Shown here: positions 15,473-17,085 of the stretch, one piece after another | How positions within the stretch are numbered: position 1 is the stretch's first letter | Layout of the letters: each line of letters starts with the position of its first letter | Assembly: GCA_051880335.1 (NCBI GenBank) | Contig: JBJENT010000099.1 | Location: forward strand, 1 to 17,085 | Reading direction: 5' to 3' | Origin: 1XD8-76 sp051880335 | GTDB taxonomy: Bacteria; Bacillota; Clostridia; Lachnospirales; Lachnospiraceae | DNA length: 17,085 nucleotides | Made by a program: the position numbers and the translations under genes | The notes under the pieces: model-generated | Databases searched by the model: none | Told to the model about the DNA's origin: nothing | Seen by the model: only the letters and a program-made list of their open reading frames with translations

Positions 15473-16816
15473 ATGTTTAAAAGAAAAGTGTATGACGAAT
15501 TACTGTCATGGAAAAAGGAATGGGATGGGAAATACGCGTGCTTGCTTGAAGGTGCAAGACGTGTGGGAAAGACAACCATTGCAGAGGAATTTGCTCGAAA
15601 TGAATATGACTCCTATATACTGATTGATTTTTCAAATACCAGTAAGGAAATGATGGATATATTTGATGACATTTCTAAACTCGACCGTTTCTTTTTGAGA
15701 TTGCAGATGGAAGCCGGAGTAGAACTTTATGAAAGAAAATCAGTAGTCATATTCGACGAGATTCAGTTGTTTCCGAAGGCAAGACAGGCAATCAAGCATC
15801 TCGTGAAGGATGGTAGATATGATTATATTGAAACCGGTTCTTTGATATCTATAAGAAAAAATGTAAAGAATATATTGATTCCGTCTGAGGAACATAAGAT
15901 TCATGTATATCCGATGGACTATGAAGAGTTTTTGTGGGCTACAGGGGGGAATCCCAATGTTCTTGATATGGCGTATAAGAGCAATATGGAACTTGGTAAC
16001 GCTGCAAATCGTAATGCTATGAGGGATTTTCGTATCTATATGGCTGTGGGAGGAATGCCACAGGCAGTAGAGTGTTATATTTCTACAAATAGTTTTGAGT
16101 CTGTGGATAAGGTGAAACGTGAAATACTTGAATTGTATTATGATGATTTAAAAAAGATTGATGCATCAGGCAGAATAACGGATATGTACAAATCAGTTCC
16201 TTGCCAGCTTGCAGCAAAGAAGAAACATTATGCGATTACAGCAGCTACCGGAAAGCAAAAAACAAGAAAGGACGAGGAACGTCTTTTTGAGTTAATTGAG
16301 TCTGGATTGGTATTGCCTTGCTACAATGTGTTAAATCCAAGTGTTTCATTAGCACAGACAAAGGATATGAACTGTTTTAAGTTGTATTTGTCAGATATAG
16401 GGCTTTTTACTACTATGCTTTTTAATGATGCACAAAACGGCATAGAAGACATTTATAAGAAATTGCTGAGTGATACATTAACGGCAGATTTGGGCTATTT
16501 ATACGAAAATGTAGTGGCGCAAGCGATAAAGGCCAGTGGAAGAGATTTGTATTATCACACTTGGAGAAAAGAGGAAAGCACACATTCGTATGAAATAGAT
16601 TTCCTTGTTACTTCCAAGAATAAGGTGGTGCCGATAGAAGTAAAATCTGCGGCAACTAATAATCATAAATCGATTGATAACTTTGGAATCAAGTATTCAG
16701 AGCAAGTGGGAGAACGTTTTCTTTTGTCGCAAAAGGATGTTGGAAAAATTGGTACACTGAAACTGAAACCGATATATATGATTTTGTTTTTACTAAAAGA
16801 CCTCTCAGCAATCTAA
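15473..16816 (+). CDS. AAA ATPase with C-terminal DUF4143 / PD-(D/E)XK-like region
   Basis: This is a 447-residue protein. The start is ATG 15473 (MFKRKVYDELL), with GGAAGG at 15459-15464; an ATG at 15470 is the close alternative. Walker A is GARRVGKTT (residues 27-35), Walker B is SVVIFDEIQ (90-98) with the DE pair intact, and a sensor-like YIETGSLIS lies at 118-126. This matches the AAA_14 domain. The C-terminal half fits DUF4143 and holds EIDFLV...PIEVKS, with D376, E389 and K391 spaced like a PD-(D/E)XK nuclease core. Length and order are normal for this family, which is common and often multicopy in gut bacteria; its physiological role is not established. The protein should be a cytoplasmic ATP hydrolase, and nuclease activity is only an inference from the motif. 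It is set apart from the upstream gene by a terminator and a repeat-bearing promoter region, so it is probably transcribed alone. Confidence 0.9.
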   Translation: MFKRKVYDELLSWKKEWDGKYACLLEGARRVGKTTIAEEFARNEYDSYILIDFSNTSKEMMDIFDDISKLDRFFLRLQMEAGVELYERKSVVIFDEIQLFPKARQAIKHLVKDGRYDYIETGSLISIRKNVKNILIPSEEHKIHVYPMDYEEFLWATGGNPNVLDMAYKSNMELGNAANRNAMRDFRIYMAVGGMPQAVECYISTNSFESVDKVKREILELYYDDLKKIDASGRITDMYKSVPCQLAAKKKHYAITAATGKQKTRKDEERLFELIESGLVLPCYNVLNPSVSLAQTKDMNCFKLYLSDIGLFTTMLFNDAQNGIEDIYKKLLSDTLTADLGYLYENVVAQAIKASGRDLYYHTWRKEESTHSYEIDFLVTSKNKVVPIEVKSAATNNHKSIDNFGIKYSEQVGERFLLSQKDVGKIGTLKLKPIYMILFLLKDLSAI

Positions 16817-16839
16817 AAAACAGTTGATAAATCACATTT

Positions 16840-16909
16840 ATGGCAGGAGACCCGAAGGGATAAGGATATGGCAAAGACAACCGGTTCTGCTTTTCGGGGA
16901 CTCCGCCAT
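16840..16909 (+). promoter_or_regulatory. Imperfect RNA hairpin directly before a ribosome binding site
   Basis: ATGGC (16840-16844) pairs with GCCAT (16905-16909), GGAG (16846-16849) with CTCC (16901-16904), and CCCGAA (16851-16856) with TTCGGG (16893-16898). That makes 15 base pairs interrupted by one bulge and one small internal loop. The 36-base apical loop includes the self-complementary AACCGGTT (16879-16886). The stem ends 3 bases before the AAGGAG of the next small ORF. No T run follows, so it is not a typical terminator. It may be a translational control element or a structured RNA; I do not recognise a known class. Confidence 0.5.
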
Positions 16910-16923
16910 CGAAAGGAGAAACT

Positions 16924-17010
16924 ATGAGCAGAGAGTACAAAAGTGACCGCAATAGTGGAATGTATCAGGTCGCCGAAAATATGTTATGTGATAATAACTG
17001 GAAAAAATAA
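16924..17010 (+). CDS. 28-residue small ORF of unknown function
   Basis: ATG at 16924 is preceded by AAAGGAG (16912-16918) at a suitable 5-base spacing, and the frame ends at TAA 17008-17010. The product begins MSREYKSD and ends DNNWKK; it is polar, with one cysteine and no membrane segment. The first eight residues resemble the start of some Lachnospiraceae PD-(D/E)XK/Rpn-type transposase-nucleases as I remember them, but the rest does not continue that way. It could therefore be a remnant, a leader peptide or a chance ORF. The good ribosome binding site and the hairpin before it are the main reasons to keep it. Confidence 0.4.
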   Translation: MSREYKSDRNSGMYQVAENMLCDNNWKK

Positions 17011-17027
17011 GGACATCTATGTATAAT
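16999..17027 (+). promoter_or_regulatory. Predicted promoter for the gene at the right edge
   Basis: TGGAAA (16999-17004) matches four of six bases of a -35 box and stands 17 bp before a perfect TATAAT (17022-17027). The predicted start near 17034 would leave about 30 bases before the ATG at 17066. The -35 box overlaps the end of the 28-codon ORF. Confidence 0.4.
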
Positions 17028-17065
17028 GGGTACAAATAGAGGATTCCGGAAAGGAAAGTGGCAGA

Positions 17066-17085
17066 ATGAAGATAGTATTGCAGAA
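17066..17085 (+). CDS. Possible start of a gene leaving the window (MKIVLQ...)
   Basis: An ATG at 17066 follows GGAAAGGAAAG (17048-17058) at a usable spacing and a predicted promoter. Only six full codons (MKIVLQ) are visible before the window ends, so neither the reading frame's length nor a product can be judged. Confidence 0.35.

Noticed and set aside
16817..16909. Hairpin at 16840-16909 as a terminator for the ATPase gene
   Set aside because: No T run follows the stem, and a ribosome binding site comes immediately after it.

Overview
The window looks like part of a Bacillota chromosome, most likely a gut-type Clostridia such as Lachnospiraceae. I infer this from the moderately AT-rich coding sequence, the AGGAG-type ribosome binding sites, the giant MBG-repeat surface protein with a multi-helix membrane tail in place of a sortase signal, and the DUF4143-type ATPase. 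No rRNA, tRNA or other marker fixes the genus.

About 89% of the window (positions 2 to 15139, plus strand) is one uninterrupted gene, cut off at its 5' end, encoding at least 5045 residues of a cell-surface protein. In order it carries: a choice-of-anchor L-like domain; an InlB B-repeat (Listeria-Bacteroides repeat); small beta modules with a V-D/N-G motif; a second InlB-like module; an Ig/cadherin-like stretch; a very glycine-rich region with beta-helix-like turns; a second series of InlB-like and V-D/N-G modules; about 33 tandem MBG/YDG-type beta domains; a beta domain; an Asn/Gly/Pro/Ser/Asp-rich linker; another beta domain; and three predicted transmembrane helices. The MBG array is not a simple tandem repeat. 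Its domains fall into recognisable sub-types, and a 12-domain block occurs twice in the same order.

The 333-base gap after this gene (15140 to 15472) holds a strong Rho-independent terminator, four 33-bp direct repeats in exact register, an 11-T homopolymer, and a probable promoter whose -35 box lies in the last repeat. That promoter would drive an AAA ATPase with a C-terminal PD-(D/E)XK-like DUF4143 region (15473 to 16816).

Downstream are an imperfect 15-bp hairpin immediately before a good ribosome binding site, a 28-codon ORF of unknown meaning, a probable promoter, and the first codons of a possible gene leaving the window. The giant protein and the ATPase are separated by a terminator, so nothing suggests they form one operon. 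The strongest candidates for something undescribed are the repeat array in front of the ATPase, the higher-order repeat structure of the adhesin, and the hairpin/small-ORF unit at the right edge.
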